A stretch of DNA of 17,054 nt from Alkalibaculum bacchi (GTDB lineage: Bacteria; Bacillota; Clostridia; Eubacteriales; Alkalibacteraceae), in NCBI RefSeq assembly GCF_937875145.1, contig NZ_CALNCS010000016.1, positions 1-17,054 of the forward strand. The letters run 5' to 3'. This document shows positions 1-6,641 of this stretch, in pieces (position 1 is the stretch's first letter; each line of letters begins with the position of its first letter). The notes beneath the pieces are model-generated. The model did not search any database, was not told the origin of the DNA, and worked only from the letters and a program-made list of their open reading frames with translations. Position numbers and translations under genes: made by a program.

Positions 1-1
1 G

Positions 2-532
2 TACAATGAGGAAATTGAAGCTATTTTAACTGATATGAACGACATTGTAGAGTCTAATGAAGATACTGCTTTTGTGAAGCAAATACGTCTTATTGAATCC
101 TTTAAAGGTGCTGGTTTTCTTTCTGCTGTTAGCCTTATGTGTGAAATTGGGGACTTTTCTGCTTTTAAATCACCTAAACAACTCTTTGCATATTTTGGCT
201 TAGATCCAGCTGTTAAACAATCAGGTAAATTTAACGGTACCGATGTTAAAATGTCAAAACGTGGCTCTAGGATTGCCAGAAGAGTAATACATACCATGGC
301 TTTAGTTAGTATTGCTCTTAATCGTAATGGTTCTGCTAACAACCCTGTTTTACGTAATTATTACCTTAAAAAGTGTCAAAGCAAGCCTAAAATGGTAGCC
401 CTCGGAGCTATTATGCATAAAGTGTGCAATATTGTATTTGCAATACTTCGTGATGAAAAGGAATTTAAAATCATCACTCCAGAAGAACATCAAATCAATT
501 ACTTAAAAGCGAGATGCGACATCGCTGCATAA
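2..532 (+). CDS. IS110-family transposase, C-terminal part (5' end outside window)
   Basis: The reading frame is open from the first bases of the window, so the ATG at 35 is internal and the gene begins upstream. What is visible matches the C-terminal Transposase_20 domain of the IS110 family, the serine-dependent transposases guided by a bridge RNA: an FKGAGFLSAV helix-turn segment, then YFGLDPAVKQSGKF and a basic stretch with SKRGSRIARR. The serine in KQSGKF sits where the family has its catalytic serine. The N-terminal RuvC-like DEDD domain would lie outside the window. I see no clear terminal repeat after the stop, as expected for IS110 elements, which usually lack them. The element marks the left side of an accessory region. 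Whether it is intact cannot be judged. Confidence 0.85.
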   Translation, partial: YNEEIEAILTDMNDIVESNEDTAFVKQIRLIESFKGAGFLSAVSLMCEIGDFSAFKSPKQLFAYFGLDPAVKQSGKFNGTDVKMSKRGSRIARRVIHTMALVSIALNRNGSANNPVLRNYYLKKCQSKPKMVALGAIMHKVCNIVFAILRDEKEFKIITPEEHQINYLKARCDIAA

Positions 533-734
533 TGTAATTCCATATTTTATTTTTCTGTTTTTTGATAACATTTCAAAAGGCTTATTAAAGTTATCTTTTT
601 TTAGCTATGATAATTTTAAATTGTCATCAAATATTTTTTAAATTCTTATTGACAATTCTTAGCTGGACTTATATTGTTTTATATTTATGATTAAATGAGT
701 AGATACGCATATACTTATATTTCTTACTCCTTTG
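533..734. other. Intergenic stretch between IS110 transposase and arsR, no gene seen
   Basis: This 200-bp AT-rich gap lies between the end of the transposase and the end of the convergent arsR gene. It must contain the right end of the IS110 element, but I could not place the boundary. No strong hairpin followed by a T-run is evident, so no terminator is called. Confidence 0.5.
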
Positions 735-1058
735 TCATTTGCACTTATTCTTATTTATTACTTCATTGCAAATGCAGTCATCTTTCCCACTAGTTAAATC
801 CTCCCAGAATATTTTTATCTTTTTTGCTACTTGGTCATTAAGTGAATACTTTACCCAAGATCCATCCTTTCTGCTACATATAAGATTACACTCTGTTAAG
901 ATTTTCATATGATATGAAAGTGTAGACTGACTTATTTGAAAATAATCTAAAATATCGCAAGCACACATTTCATTGCAAGACAACATCTCAACGATCTTTA
1001 AGCGAGTCTCATCAGATAATGCCTTAAACACTACTGTATATTCTTTATAATCTACCAT
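735..1058 (-). CDS. arsR: ArsR/SmtB-family metalloid-responsive repressor (copy 1)
   Basis: A 107-residue winged-helix repressor. The helix-turn-helix (QISQSTLSYHMKIL, about residues 41-54) is typical of ArsR. The motif CNEMCACDIL gives Cys32 and Cys34, the CxC pair that binds As(III)/Sb(III) in classical ArsR proteins, with another cysteine at 28. The C-terminal tail is also cysteine-containing (CIC at 95-97 and Cys106), which could add a second thiol site; this is inference. The start is preceded by a GGGAG-type site about 7 nt upstream. Just upstream lie a consensus sigma-A promoter and two palindromes, so autorepression is likely. It is the last gene of the permease/thioredoxin cluster but has its own promoter. 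The true inducer (arsenite, antimonite or another soft metal) cannot be told from sequence. Confidence 0.88.
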   Translation of the reverse strand: MVDYKEYTVVFKALSDETRLKIVEMLSCNEMCACDILDYFQISQSTLSYHMKILTECNLICSRKDGSWVKYSLNDQVAKKIKIFWEDLTSGKDDCICNEVINKNKCK

Positions 1059-1079
1059 TGCTTTACTCCCATCTCAAAA

Positions 1080-1137
1080 CATATCGAGATTTATCGATAT
1101 GTTTATTATATGAGCCATATCGATAAATGTCAATATG
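1080..1137 (-). promoter_or_regulatory. arsR promoter with two ArsR-type operators
   Basis: On the minus strand a TTGACA box (1133-1128) and a TATAAT box (1110-1105) are separated by exactly 17 bases, a full consensus sigma-A promoter. Two 22-bp palindromes cover it. One at 1080-1101 has perfect 8-base arms (CATATCGA / TCGATATG) just downstream of the -10. One at 1116-1137 has the same arms with one mismatch and covers the -35 and spacer. Their centres are 36 bp apart. This arrangement suggests that bound repressor blocks polymerase access. Confidence 0.85.
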
Positions 1138-1204
1138 TTTTTATATTCATCCATATAGCCCATATATTAGAGACTGTTAATTGTCCCTTACGCTTTCATT
1201 TCTC

Positions 1205-1558
1205 CTACTCTCTTGCTTTTTTTAATATACCCACAACTTCTTCAGTTTTAAGAACCTTGCCATATGAGACAACCTTTCCATCAATAACTAGAGCAGGGGT
1301 TGTCATCACACCATATGATGCTATTTGAGAAAAATCGGTTATATGATCAATTGTTGTGTCCATGCTAAGTTGCTGGAGAGCCTCTTTTGTTGCTTTCTCA
1401 AGTTGGTTGCATTTTGTACAACCAGTTCCAAGTACCTTTACGAAAGCACCTTCTATCTTTGTACTCTTAGCTTTTGCTATGCTTTCGGCATCACAGTTAC
1501 CTCCACAGCAATTTGAATCTTTTTCCTTTTTCTTTCCAAAATTAAATAATGCCATCAT
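1205..1558 (-). CDS. Small thioredoxin-family redox protein (redox-active disulfide protein type)
   Basis: A 117-residue (or 116-residue) protein with a thioredoxin-like core. The active site is GTGCTKCNQLE with CTKC at residues 47-50, and VMTTPALVIDG supplies the usual cis-proline region. An N-terminal extension rich in Lys carries CCGGNC (Cys17, Cys18, Cys22), a possible extra metal- or thiol-binding patch. This family is commonly found next to DUF318 permeases and ArsR regulators, as here. A GGGAGAG ribosome binding site lies 4 nt before the first ATG (1558) and 7 nt before the second (1555); the second spacing is better. A likely role is thiol-disulfide exchange or metalloid handover to the permease, which is inference. 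No signal peptide is seen, so it is probably cytosolic. Confidence 0.82.
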   Translation of the reverse strand: MMALFNFGKKKEKDSNCCGGNCDAESIAKAKSTKIEGAFVKVLGTGCTKCNQLEKATKEALQQLSMDTTIDHITDFSQIASYGVMTTPALVIDGKVVSYGKVLKTEEVVGILKKARE

Positions 1559-1579
1559 TAATCTCTCCCTTATTTAATA

Positions 1580-1595
1580 ATTTGAAATTTCAAAT
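1580..1595. promoter_or_regulatory. Perfect 16-bp palindrome between permease and thioredoxin genes
   Basis: ATTTGAAATTTCAAAT reads the same on both strands and lies about 20-37 bp upstream of the thioredoxin gene start. It could be a protein-binding site or a chance product of AT-rich DNA. A second small palindrome, CTATTCT-A-AGAATAG, sits at 1634-1648 in the same gap. No function is shown. Confidence 0.3.
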
Positions 1596-1700
1596 ATTAC
1601 TTCATATATCAATGATTGTATTAAAATATCATTCTATTCTAAGAATAGTTCGTAATATCCCATATTATTAAAGGATATTTACTCTAATATACTATTATCT

Positions 1701-2714
1701 CTAAATTATGAATGGCTCAACGATATTAAAAAAGTACCCTACTATTATTATGCCTACTGCACAAATCCCAATAAAAATTGAAAGCAGTTTAGGTTTTACT
1801 GCCTTACTTAGCATTATCAATGAAGGCAATGATAATGTGGTAACTCCCATCATAAAAGAAAGAACAACCCCTAGTTGAGCACCTTTGCTTAATAATGCTT
1901 CTGCAATGGGAATGGTCCCAAAAATATCAGCGTAAATGGGAATACCTATAATTGTTGCCAACGGAACGGCTAATGGATTACCTGCCCCTAAAACTCCTAC
2001 GACCCATTCTTCTGGAATCCAGTTATGAATTACAGCACCTATTCCAACTCCCACTAATATATAAGGAAACACTTTTTTAAATGTGTCGATCACCTGCTCT
2101 TTAGCAAAAATTATGCGATCGTGTTTTGTCAGTTCAGGAGATTCAATGTCTACACTTCCTCCTTGAGAAATAAAGCCTTCCACGTATTCTTCCATATTCA
2201 GTTTTTCTATAATGCTACCACCGATAATAGCAATAATTAAGCCAAGTACCACATAAAGTACAGCTACCTTTGCTCCAAAAATGCTCATTAGAAGGACAAG
2301 AGATCCTAAGTCAACCATTGGCGAGGAAATAAGAAACGAAAATGTTACCCCAAGTGGTAATCCTGCACTAGTAAAACCCATAAATAACGGAATAGAGGAA
2401 CAAGAGCAGAAAGGTGTAACTGTACCAAGCAAGGCAGCAACGGTATTGGCTCCAATTCCATGGAAACGTCCTAGGATCTGTTTAGTCCTCTCTGGGGGAA
2501 AGTAACTTTGAATGTAAGAGATGATAAAAATTAGTGAACAAAGCAGTAGTACAATTTTAATCGTGTCATAGATAAAAAACTGCACACTAGCAATCCAACG
2601 GTTAGAAGTATCCAAGCCTAAAACTGATAATCCATTGCCAATCACCTCGTTTAACCACTTCATGCCAAGAATTTGATTTTGTATAAAGTCCCAAATTGCC
2701 TTAATTGCGTTCAT
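1701..2714 (-). CDS. arsP: ArsP/DUF318 (YraQ-type) membrane permease
   Basis: A 337-residue, strongly hydrophobic protein with about eight membrane segments. The family signature TPFCSCSSIPLFMGF is present around residues 100-114 (Cys103, Cys105), followed by FSFLISSPMVD. The second half repeats the pattern with PIYADIFGTIPIAEALL and FMMGVTTLSLPSLIML. This family includes ArsP, an efflux permease for trivalent organoarsenicals such as methylarsenite and reduced roxarsone; other DUF318 members have unknown substrates. The neighbouring ArsR repressors and thioredoxin-like protein support a metalloid efflux role, but the substrate is inferred. The start ATG follows an AAAGGGGG site 10 nt upstream. 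A palindromic operator lies 44-59 bp upstream. The ArsP symbol rests on family and context only. Confidence 0.8.
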   Translation of the reverse strand: MNAIKAIWDFIQNQILGMKWLNEVIGNGLSVLGLDTSNRWIASVQFFIYDTIKIVLLLCSLIFIISYIQSYFPPERTKQILGRFHGIGANTVAALLGTVTPFCSCSSIPLFMGFTSAGLPLGVTFSFLISSPMVDLGSLVLLMSIFGAKVAVLYVVLGLIIAIIGGSIIEKLNMEEYVEGFISQGGSVDIESPELTKHDRIIFAKEQVIDTFKKVFPYILVGVGIGAVIHNWIPEEWVVGVLGAGNPLAVPLATIIGIPIYADIFGTIPIAEALLSKGAQLGVVLSFMMGVTTLSLPSLIMLSKAVKPKLLSIFIGICAVGIIIVGYFFNIVEPFII

Positions 2715-2750
2715 TTTATAAATGCCCCCTTTTAATGTTTAATAATAAAA

Positions 2751-2827
2751 CAATCACATCGAAATATTTGGATTTATAATACTTACAGAAAGCCATCTTT
2801 CGATGGCTACTTCGTTTATCATCAGCT
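2751..2827 (-). promoter_or_regulatory. 77-bp control element, copy A (hairpin plus operator palindrome)
   Basis: On the minus strand this block holds a hairpin with 7-bp stem AGCCATC/GATGGCT and a 4-base loop (2791-2808). It then holds the 16-bp imperfect palindrome ATCnAAATATTTnGAT (2758-2773), 44 bp upstream of the permease ATG. The block aligns without gaps to 5104-5180, with 63 of 77 bases identical by hand count. The hairpin stems and the symmetric palindrome bases are unchanged, while the loop varies. The hairpin may end transcription of the upstream 74-codon gene; the palindrome looks like an ArsR-type operator. Confidence 0.65.
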
Positions 2828-2874
2828 TTACTACTGAACTCAATAATTACAGTATCATAGTAGCTAAAAAAACA

Positions 2875-3099
2875 TTATATAAATCCTTTCATATGCTTTG
2901 CACCTAACTCTTGTTCCTTAATTAGTAAATGTTGCTGGGGAGTGAAAGGTTCCCCATCTTCAATGATTTTTTCAATAAAATAATTGCAATCCGTCAAAAT
3001 GTTTTCCCCCAATGTAAACGCCTTTTTAAACTTCGCACATTCAAACTTATTTTGCTCAACTACTCCAGCAATGCCACAATATTCGCACTTTTTAATCAT
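2875..3099 (-). CDS. Small four-cysteine protein, unknown function
   Basis: A 74-residue soluble protein that I do not recognise. It has a CEYCG knuckle (Cys5, Cys8), then Cys21 in FECAKF and Cys38 in TDCNYF, which could form a zinc ribbon or a metal/Fe-S site. The rest is charged with no membrane segment. A strong AAGGGAGGG ribosome binding site lies 6-7 nt before the ATG, so it is probably translated. It follows the Fe-S protein gene on the same strand after a gap of about 125 bp and ends just before control element A. Context suggests a link to sulfur or metal handling, which is not demonstrated. Confidence 0.65.
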   Translation of the reverse strand: MIKKCEYCGIAGVVEQNKFECAKFKKAFTLGENILTDCNYFIEKIIEDGEPFTPQQHLLIKEQELGAKHMKGFI

Positions 3100-3175
3100 G
3101 TTTAACCCTCCCTTTAATTTTAAAACTAAGTGTAATTTAGTTCATATGGTAAAACTATGATGCTATATAATAATC

Positions 3176-3194
3176 TTATAGTATGATACTATAA
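3176..3194. promoter_or_regulatory. Perfect 19-bp odd palindrome upstream of the four-cysteine gene
   Basis: TTATAGTAT-G-ATACTATAA has perfect 9-base arms around a single G. It lies about 77-95 bp upstream of the small gene that starts at 3099, in the only sizeable gap of the operon. It may be a protein-binding site. It lacks the GC-rich stem expected of a terminator. Confidence 0.35.
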
Positions 3195-3223
3195 TTATCT
3201 TATCGTTCTATGATAAATACTAG

Positions 3224-3742
3224 TTAGCAATTTAGTATCTTCTTAAGTTCATCTAATTTACCATCATGTTTATTTTCGTGGATGGAACGACATTGTTGTA
3301 CTTGCAATTCACCTACTATTAGTTTTGATGCAAATGCAACACATGTAGATTCTCCGCATCTTTTACAATTTGTTTTTGGTAAATATTTATATATATCTAA
3401 TACAGAAGGCTTTTTTCGCATCTCAAATAGAGGTACTATTACATCTCTTTTTTTGTAAATGTCATTAATCAAATTCTTAATATAGTCACACATTTCATAT
3501 GCATCTGTTTCATTTATAATTTTTGAAACTGAAAGTGTTTCACTAGAAAGTGTAATTATTTTTATTCCTTGATTAAACGTTAGATTTTCTGTTCTATGAT
3601 TGTATTGAGCAATTTTTATCTCTGCATTCAGGTAAGGGAGAATTTCTGAAATATTTCTAGAAAATGCAGCTTTAAATCTCATTTTATTTGCATCTGCGGT
3701 GCAAGGTTCAATAAAAATAACGTTTACCTCTTCTAAATACAT
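3224..3742 (-). CDS. 4Fe-4S protein with CODH/ACDS-type cluster domain
   Basis: The C-terminal third carries the PF04060-type motif YLPKTNCKRCGESTCVAFA followed by GELQVQQC. Counting from the chosen start, this gives Cys126, Cys129, Cys134 and Cys151, the four ligands of one [4Fe-4S] cluster. The same domain occurs in the gamma subunit of acetyl-CoA decarbonylase/synthase and in corrinoid-protein reductases. The N-terminal 110 residues are not recognised. I chose the ATG at 3742 (172 aa) because GGAGTG lies 6 nt ahead of it; the ATG at 3760, one base after the previous stop, has no such site. It directly follows the cysteine desulfurase gene, so it may receive its cluster from it or transfer electrons. 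That pairing is inference. Confidence 0.78.
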   Translation of the reverse strand: MYLEEVNVIFIEPCTADANKMRFKAAFSRNISEILPYLNAEIKIAQYNHRTENLTFNQGIKIITLSSETLSVSKIINETDAYEMCDYIKNLINDIYKKRDVIVPLFEMRKKPSVLDIYKYLPKTNCKRCGESTCVAFASKLIVGELQVQQCRSIHENKHDGKLDELKKILNC

Positions 3743-3761
3743 GCTTTTCACTCCATTCATG

Positions 3762-4904
3762 CTATTTATTAATTTTCTGAAGTGCTTCTATTAAAAAATC
3801 AATATCTTTCTTCTCATTAAAATAGCCGATTCCAATTCTACAAGTTCCTGTTGTTTTTGTGCCAATAATCTCATGTGCTGTAGGGGCGCAATGTAATCCT
3901 GCTCGAATCATTATTCCAAACTGTCGACCTAATTTATAAGCTACTTCATCACAAGATTTATCCTTTAAATTAAACGAAATTACACCAATAATTTTTTCAC
4001 TATCTTGGGGACCATAAACAGTGATACCTTCAATTTCATGTAATTGATTAAAAGCATATTCTAACAATTCTTTTTCTTTGTGGTAGATTTTATTGACTCC
4101 AACCTTTTGTATGTATTTTATCCCTTCACCCAAACCCACAATCCCGGGAACATTTAGCGTTCCAGATTCTAATCTATTTGGATAGTAATCAGGTTGGTAC
4201 TCATAAGTAGAGTCTCCTCCTGTTCCCCCAGATTTGATAGGCTTAATATCACCCTTCCAATTTATAACAAGTCCTCCTGTGCCCATAGGGCCAAGGAGCC
4301 CCTTATGTCCTGTAAATGCCAACAAATTAATATTATTGTCTATTACATCAATCGGGTATACCCCTGCAGTTTGAGCTGCATCCACTAGGAAAGGAATCTT
4401 GTACTTTCTACAGATTTCTCCAATTTCCTTAATTGGTTGGAGCGTTCCTAAGACATTGGATGCATGATTAAATACTACTAGCGCAGTGTCTTCACAAATT
4501 GCATTTTCAACCTCGAAAGGATTTGTAAAGCCTTCTTTACTACAGGGTACAACTGAAATAGTTATTCCAATATCTCTCTCTAATGTCTTTAAACAACGCC
4601 ATACAGCATTGTGCTCTATGGAACTAGTAATAACATGATCACCTTTATTAAGAATTCCTTTTAAAGCTACATTTAATGATTCAGTAGCGTTTAAAGTAAA
4701 AATAACTTTTTTGACATCGTTAAAATGAAATAAATCTGTTATCCCTTTTCTAACTTGATAAATCAACATATCTGATTGAATGGCCGTTTCATAAGCGCCT
4801 CTACCGTAGGTAGCACCTATATCCATCATAAAATTAGTCATGGATTCGATGACTTTTTGTGGTTTAGGATATGAAGTTGCTGCATTATCTAAATAAATAC
4901 CCAT
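3762..4904 (-). CDS. Cysteine desulfurase family (class V aminotransferase fold), copy 1
   Basis: About 380 residues, normal for the CsdB/SufS-like branch of NifS enzymes, which release sulfur (or selenium) from cysteine or selenocysteine. The protein opens with IYLDNAATSYPKP. SIEHNAV supplies the conserved His and FLVDAAQTAGV the cofactor Asp. FTGHKGLLGPMGTGG supplies the PLP lysine (about residue 201). RAGLHCAPTAHE holds the catalytic cysteine (about residue 339). I set the start at the ATG at 4904 because AAAGGA is 8 nt upstream; the ATG at 4913 overlaps that site. It is followed one base later by the region of the Fe-S gene. Its sequence differs substantially from the second family member at 10578, and it sits in a metalloid-resistance setting rather than beside SUF or selenium genes. 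Substrate preference is unknown. Confidence 0.88.
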   Translation of the reverse strand: MGIYLDNAATSYPKPQKVIESMTNFMMDIGATYGRGAYETAIQSDMLIYQVRKGITDLFHFNDVKKVIFTLNATESLNVALKGILNKGDHVITSSIEHNAVWRCLKTLERDIGITISVVPCSKEGFTNPFEVENAICEDTALVVFNHASNVLGTLQPIKEIGEICRKYKIPFLVDAAQTAGVYPIDVIDNNINLLAFTGHKGLLGPMGTGGLVINWKGDIKPIKSGGTGGDSTYEYQPDYYPNRLESGTLNVPGIVGLGEGIKYIQKVGVNKIYHKEKELLEYAFNQLHEIEGITVYGPQDSEKIIGVISFNLKDKSCDEVAYKLGRQFGIMIRAGLHCAPTAHEIIGTKTTGTCRIGIGYFNEKKDIDFLIEALQKINK

Positions 4905-4935
4905 TAAACTCATCCTTTACGTATACTATCAATTA

Positions 4936-5076
4936 TTAATTATCAAGAAAAGATTTAATAGCTTCAACTACATGCTCCAACTCTAACCAATAGATACAAA
5001 AGTACCTTTAAAATGTCTTGATTATTTACTATTTATAAAATTATTGTTTATACGTTGTTAATTATAAATATTCCAT
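4936..5076 (-). pseudogene. Relic of a short gene ahead of the desulfurase (start and end only)
   Basis: A strong ribosome site (AAGGAGGAG) precedes an ATG at 5076, but the frame stops after MEYL. Forty-seven codons downstream, in the same frame, the minus strand reads RYFCIYW then LELEHVVEAIKSFLDN and a stop at 4936. It has several stop codons in between. The ATG lies 35 bp after the operator of control element B, close to the spacing seen for the permease in copy A. I read this as the decayed first gene of the desulfurase operon. Its family is not recognised. Confidence 0.4.
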
Positions 5077-5103
5077 GTCTATACTCCTCCTTCAACAGTG
5101 AAA

Positions 5104-5180
5104 CGATTACATCCAAATATTTAGATATATAACGCTTATAGAAAGCCATCCCTAGATGGCTGTTTTGTTTATCATCAGCT
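5104..5180 (-). promoter_or_regulatory. 77-bp control element, copy B (hairpin plus operator palindrome)
   Basis: This is the second copy of the block at 2751-2827. The hairpin AGCCATC/GATGGCT lies at 5144-5161 and the palindrome ATCCAAATATTTAGAT at 5111-5126. It starts at the stop codon of arsR copy 2 on the minus strand, so the hairpin could terminate arsR while the palindrome controls the downstream desulfurase unit. Hairpin stems match copy A exactly; the loop differs in 3 of 4 bases. Confidence 0.65.
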
Positions 5181-5474
5181 AATATTAGAAATCACATCGT
5201 TTGTTGTAATAATTTTAAGTAGATCTATGGCAGAAATACTACCCTCTTCACTTATCCAATAATGTGTCCATTTGCCCTCTTGTCTGCTATCAACGATGCC
5301 AGATTCGCATAAAATTTTCATATGGTATGATAGGGATGATTGTGGCATATTAAGTTGTTCCTCTAAAACACAAGCACATTTTTCACCACTACGAAGTAAC
5401 GCAAGTATTCGTAAACGTCTTTCATCACATAAGGCTTTAAACACTTTTGCCTGCTCTTCATATGTCTTCGTCAA
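5175..5474 (-). CDS. arsR: ArsR/SmtB-family metalloid-responsive repressor (copy 2)
   Basis: A winged-helix repressor of 99 residues from the chosen start. The motif EKCACVLEEQL gives a CxC pair (Cys33, Cys35) at the start of helix 3, the classical As(III)/Sb(III) site. MPQSSLSYHMKIL is the DNA-recognition helix and GKWTHYWI the wing. I chose the TTG at 5474 because GAGGTGG lies 5 nt ahead of it; the in-frame GTG at 5483 overlaps that site. A promoter with 17-base spacing lies upstream. It differs clearly from copy 1, so the two may sense different ligands or bind different operators. Control element B begins at its stop codon. Which repressor binds which operator cannot be decided from sequence. 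Confidence 0.87.
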   Translation of the reverse strand: MTKTYEEQAKVFKALCDERRLRILALLRSGEKCACVLEEQLNMPQSSLSYHMKILCESGIVDSRQEGKWTHYWISEEGSISAIDLLKIITTNDVISNIS

Positions 5475-5510
5475 GCTCTCCACCTCACATTCAAAATTGT
5501 TGATATGATA

Positions 5511-5539
5511 AGTATATGCCTCAAATTAGTTTTTGTCAA
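5511..5539 (-). promoter_or_regulatory. Promoter of arsR copy 2
   Basis: On the minus strand TTGACA (5539-5534) and TATACT (5516-5511) are separated by 17 bases, giving a near-consensus sigma-A promoter. The predicted leader to the TTG start is about 30 nt. No palindrome as clear as those of arsR copy 1 is seen; the sequence around the -10 contains CATAT repeated with a 6-base gap. Confidence 0.7.
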
Positions 5540-5551
5540 TATTTTCAAAAA

Positions 5552-6240
5552 TCAATTCTCTATTTCTTCAAACTCTACTGTCCTATAAAATTCTATTCTT
5601 TCCTCTAAAGTTGGATGAGTGTGGTACCATGTTTTATATATATTAGATGGGCGCGGTAAGCCAAGACTTGTTTGAGTGAGTTTTTCCATGGCGCTAACCG
5701 CAGACTCTCTGTCTTCTGTTAATGAAACTTCATATCGATCCGCCTCGATTTCCATACTGCGAGATACGTAGGTTGAAATGGGATTGGATAAAAATGAAAA
5801 TAGGTTAAGCATTATAATCAACAAGGGAATGGATGCGTAAGTACCTACATCTTTAAAGCCAAAAGTCCCATTATATAATTAAGTATTCATGTTGCGCTGC
5901 GGTACACTAAGTAAAGAATTAAAAATTCTTCTACCCCAACTTTTGAGAGCAAACCTTCAATCTGTTGGCAAAGTCTGTCATCTTCAATTGACGTGTACTC
6001 ATTAAGAATAGGATCAATTACTAGTGGTGAGATAAATGTCATAAAAATCGTAAAGGGTATAATGATAAGAGCTATTTTAAACCACCAAGTTTCGGTAAGC
6101 TTATAAATAATAATATATGGAACCCATAGAAATAATGAGATAATCAAATTATTGATTATAAATCCCTTTATATTTAATTCAAACCACCTTAAAAAACTTT
6201 GATACGTCAGGCCGTATTTATTCTGTAGCTTTTTATTCAT
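5552..6240 (-). pseudogene. Broken M48-family (Ste24/CAAX-type) membrane zinc protease
   Basis: Two pieces of one protease lie in different frames. The upstream piece (6240-5887) reads NKYGLTYQSFLRWF, two membrane segments, then ISPLVIDPILNEYTSIED and GLLSKVGVEEF, the usual central part of Ste24-like proteases. The downstream piece (about 5885-5552) reads YNGTFGFKDVGTYASIPLL, a membrane segment, then FLSNPISTYVSRSMEIEADRY (the EADRY region holds the third zinc ligand) and THPTLEERIEFY. The stretch that should join them, including the HExxH zinc site, is missing; I estimate about 80 codons lost with a frame change near 5885. The N-terminal part of the family is also absent before 6240. The product cannot be an active protease. 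Confidence 0.82.
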
Positions 6241-6641
6241 TTACTCATCTTCTATTATATACTCTTATATCAAAACAAAATTTATCAATGTCATCAATTT
6301 CATTTTAATTATTTACAATCCTCTAAATATCTATATATGAGTGATTATTGTATAATATTACATTATAGCTAATTATTTCATCAAAAACATCGGCCTGTTT
6401 AAATAGATAAGTAGAGCTTGCTGTCAATTCAAGTTTTCCATCTTCATTAACCTGCTACATTCCATTGACAAGATAATAGATATCCCTCATATTGACAGGG
6501 TAACAGTAGACATTGCATAGGGTGGCTGTACATGATTGTAATTTATCATGATTGAGGTAAATAATTTATCATCTACCTCAACCCTATCGATTTACTTTAT
6601 TAATTCTACTCTATTATTTAATTTAGAAACATTTAAGAATC
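6241..6641. other. 400-bp stretch without an intact gene
   Basis: This AT-rich gap lies between the broken M48 protease and the rubredoxin-like gene. Its centre (6373-6591) holds a frameshifted coding relic on the minus strand, listed separately. The part 6241-6372 shows no recognisable remnant of the missing protease N-terminus, and 6592-6641 shows nothing. Confidence 0.5.
6373..6591 (-). pseudogene. Frameshifted relic of an unrecognised gene
   Basis: Reading the minus strand from 6591, one frame gives DRVEVDDKLFTSIMINYNHV and then QPPYAMSTVTLSI before a stop. A second frame continues with PVNMRDIYYLVNGM, a TAG, then QVNEDGKLELTASSTYLFKQ and ADVLMK, stopping at 6373. Both parts have normal protein-like composition and join naturally near 6495, which points to a single gene with a frameshift and at least one nonsense change. 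I do not recognise the family. It has no clear start signal. Confidence 0.45.

Noticed and set aside
5062..5076. Selenocysteine readthrough in the short MEYL frame
   Set aside because: The stop is TAA, not TGA, and further in-frame TAA and TAG codons follow. A decayed gene explains it better.
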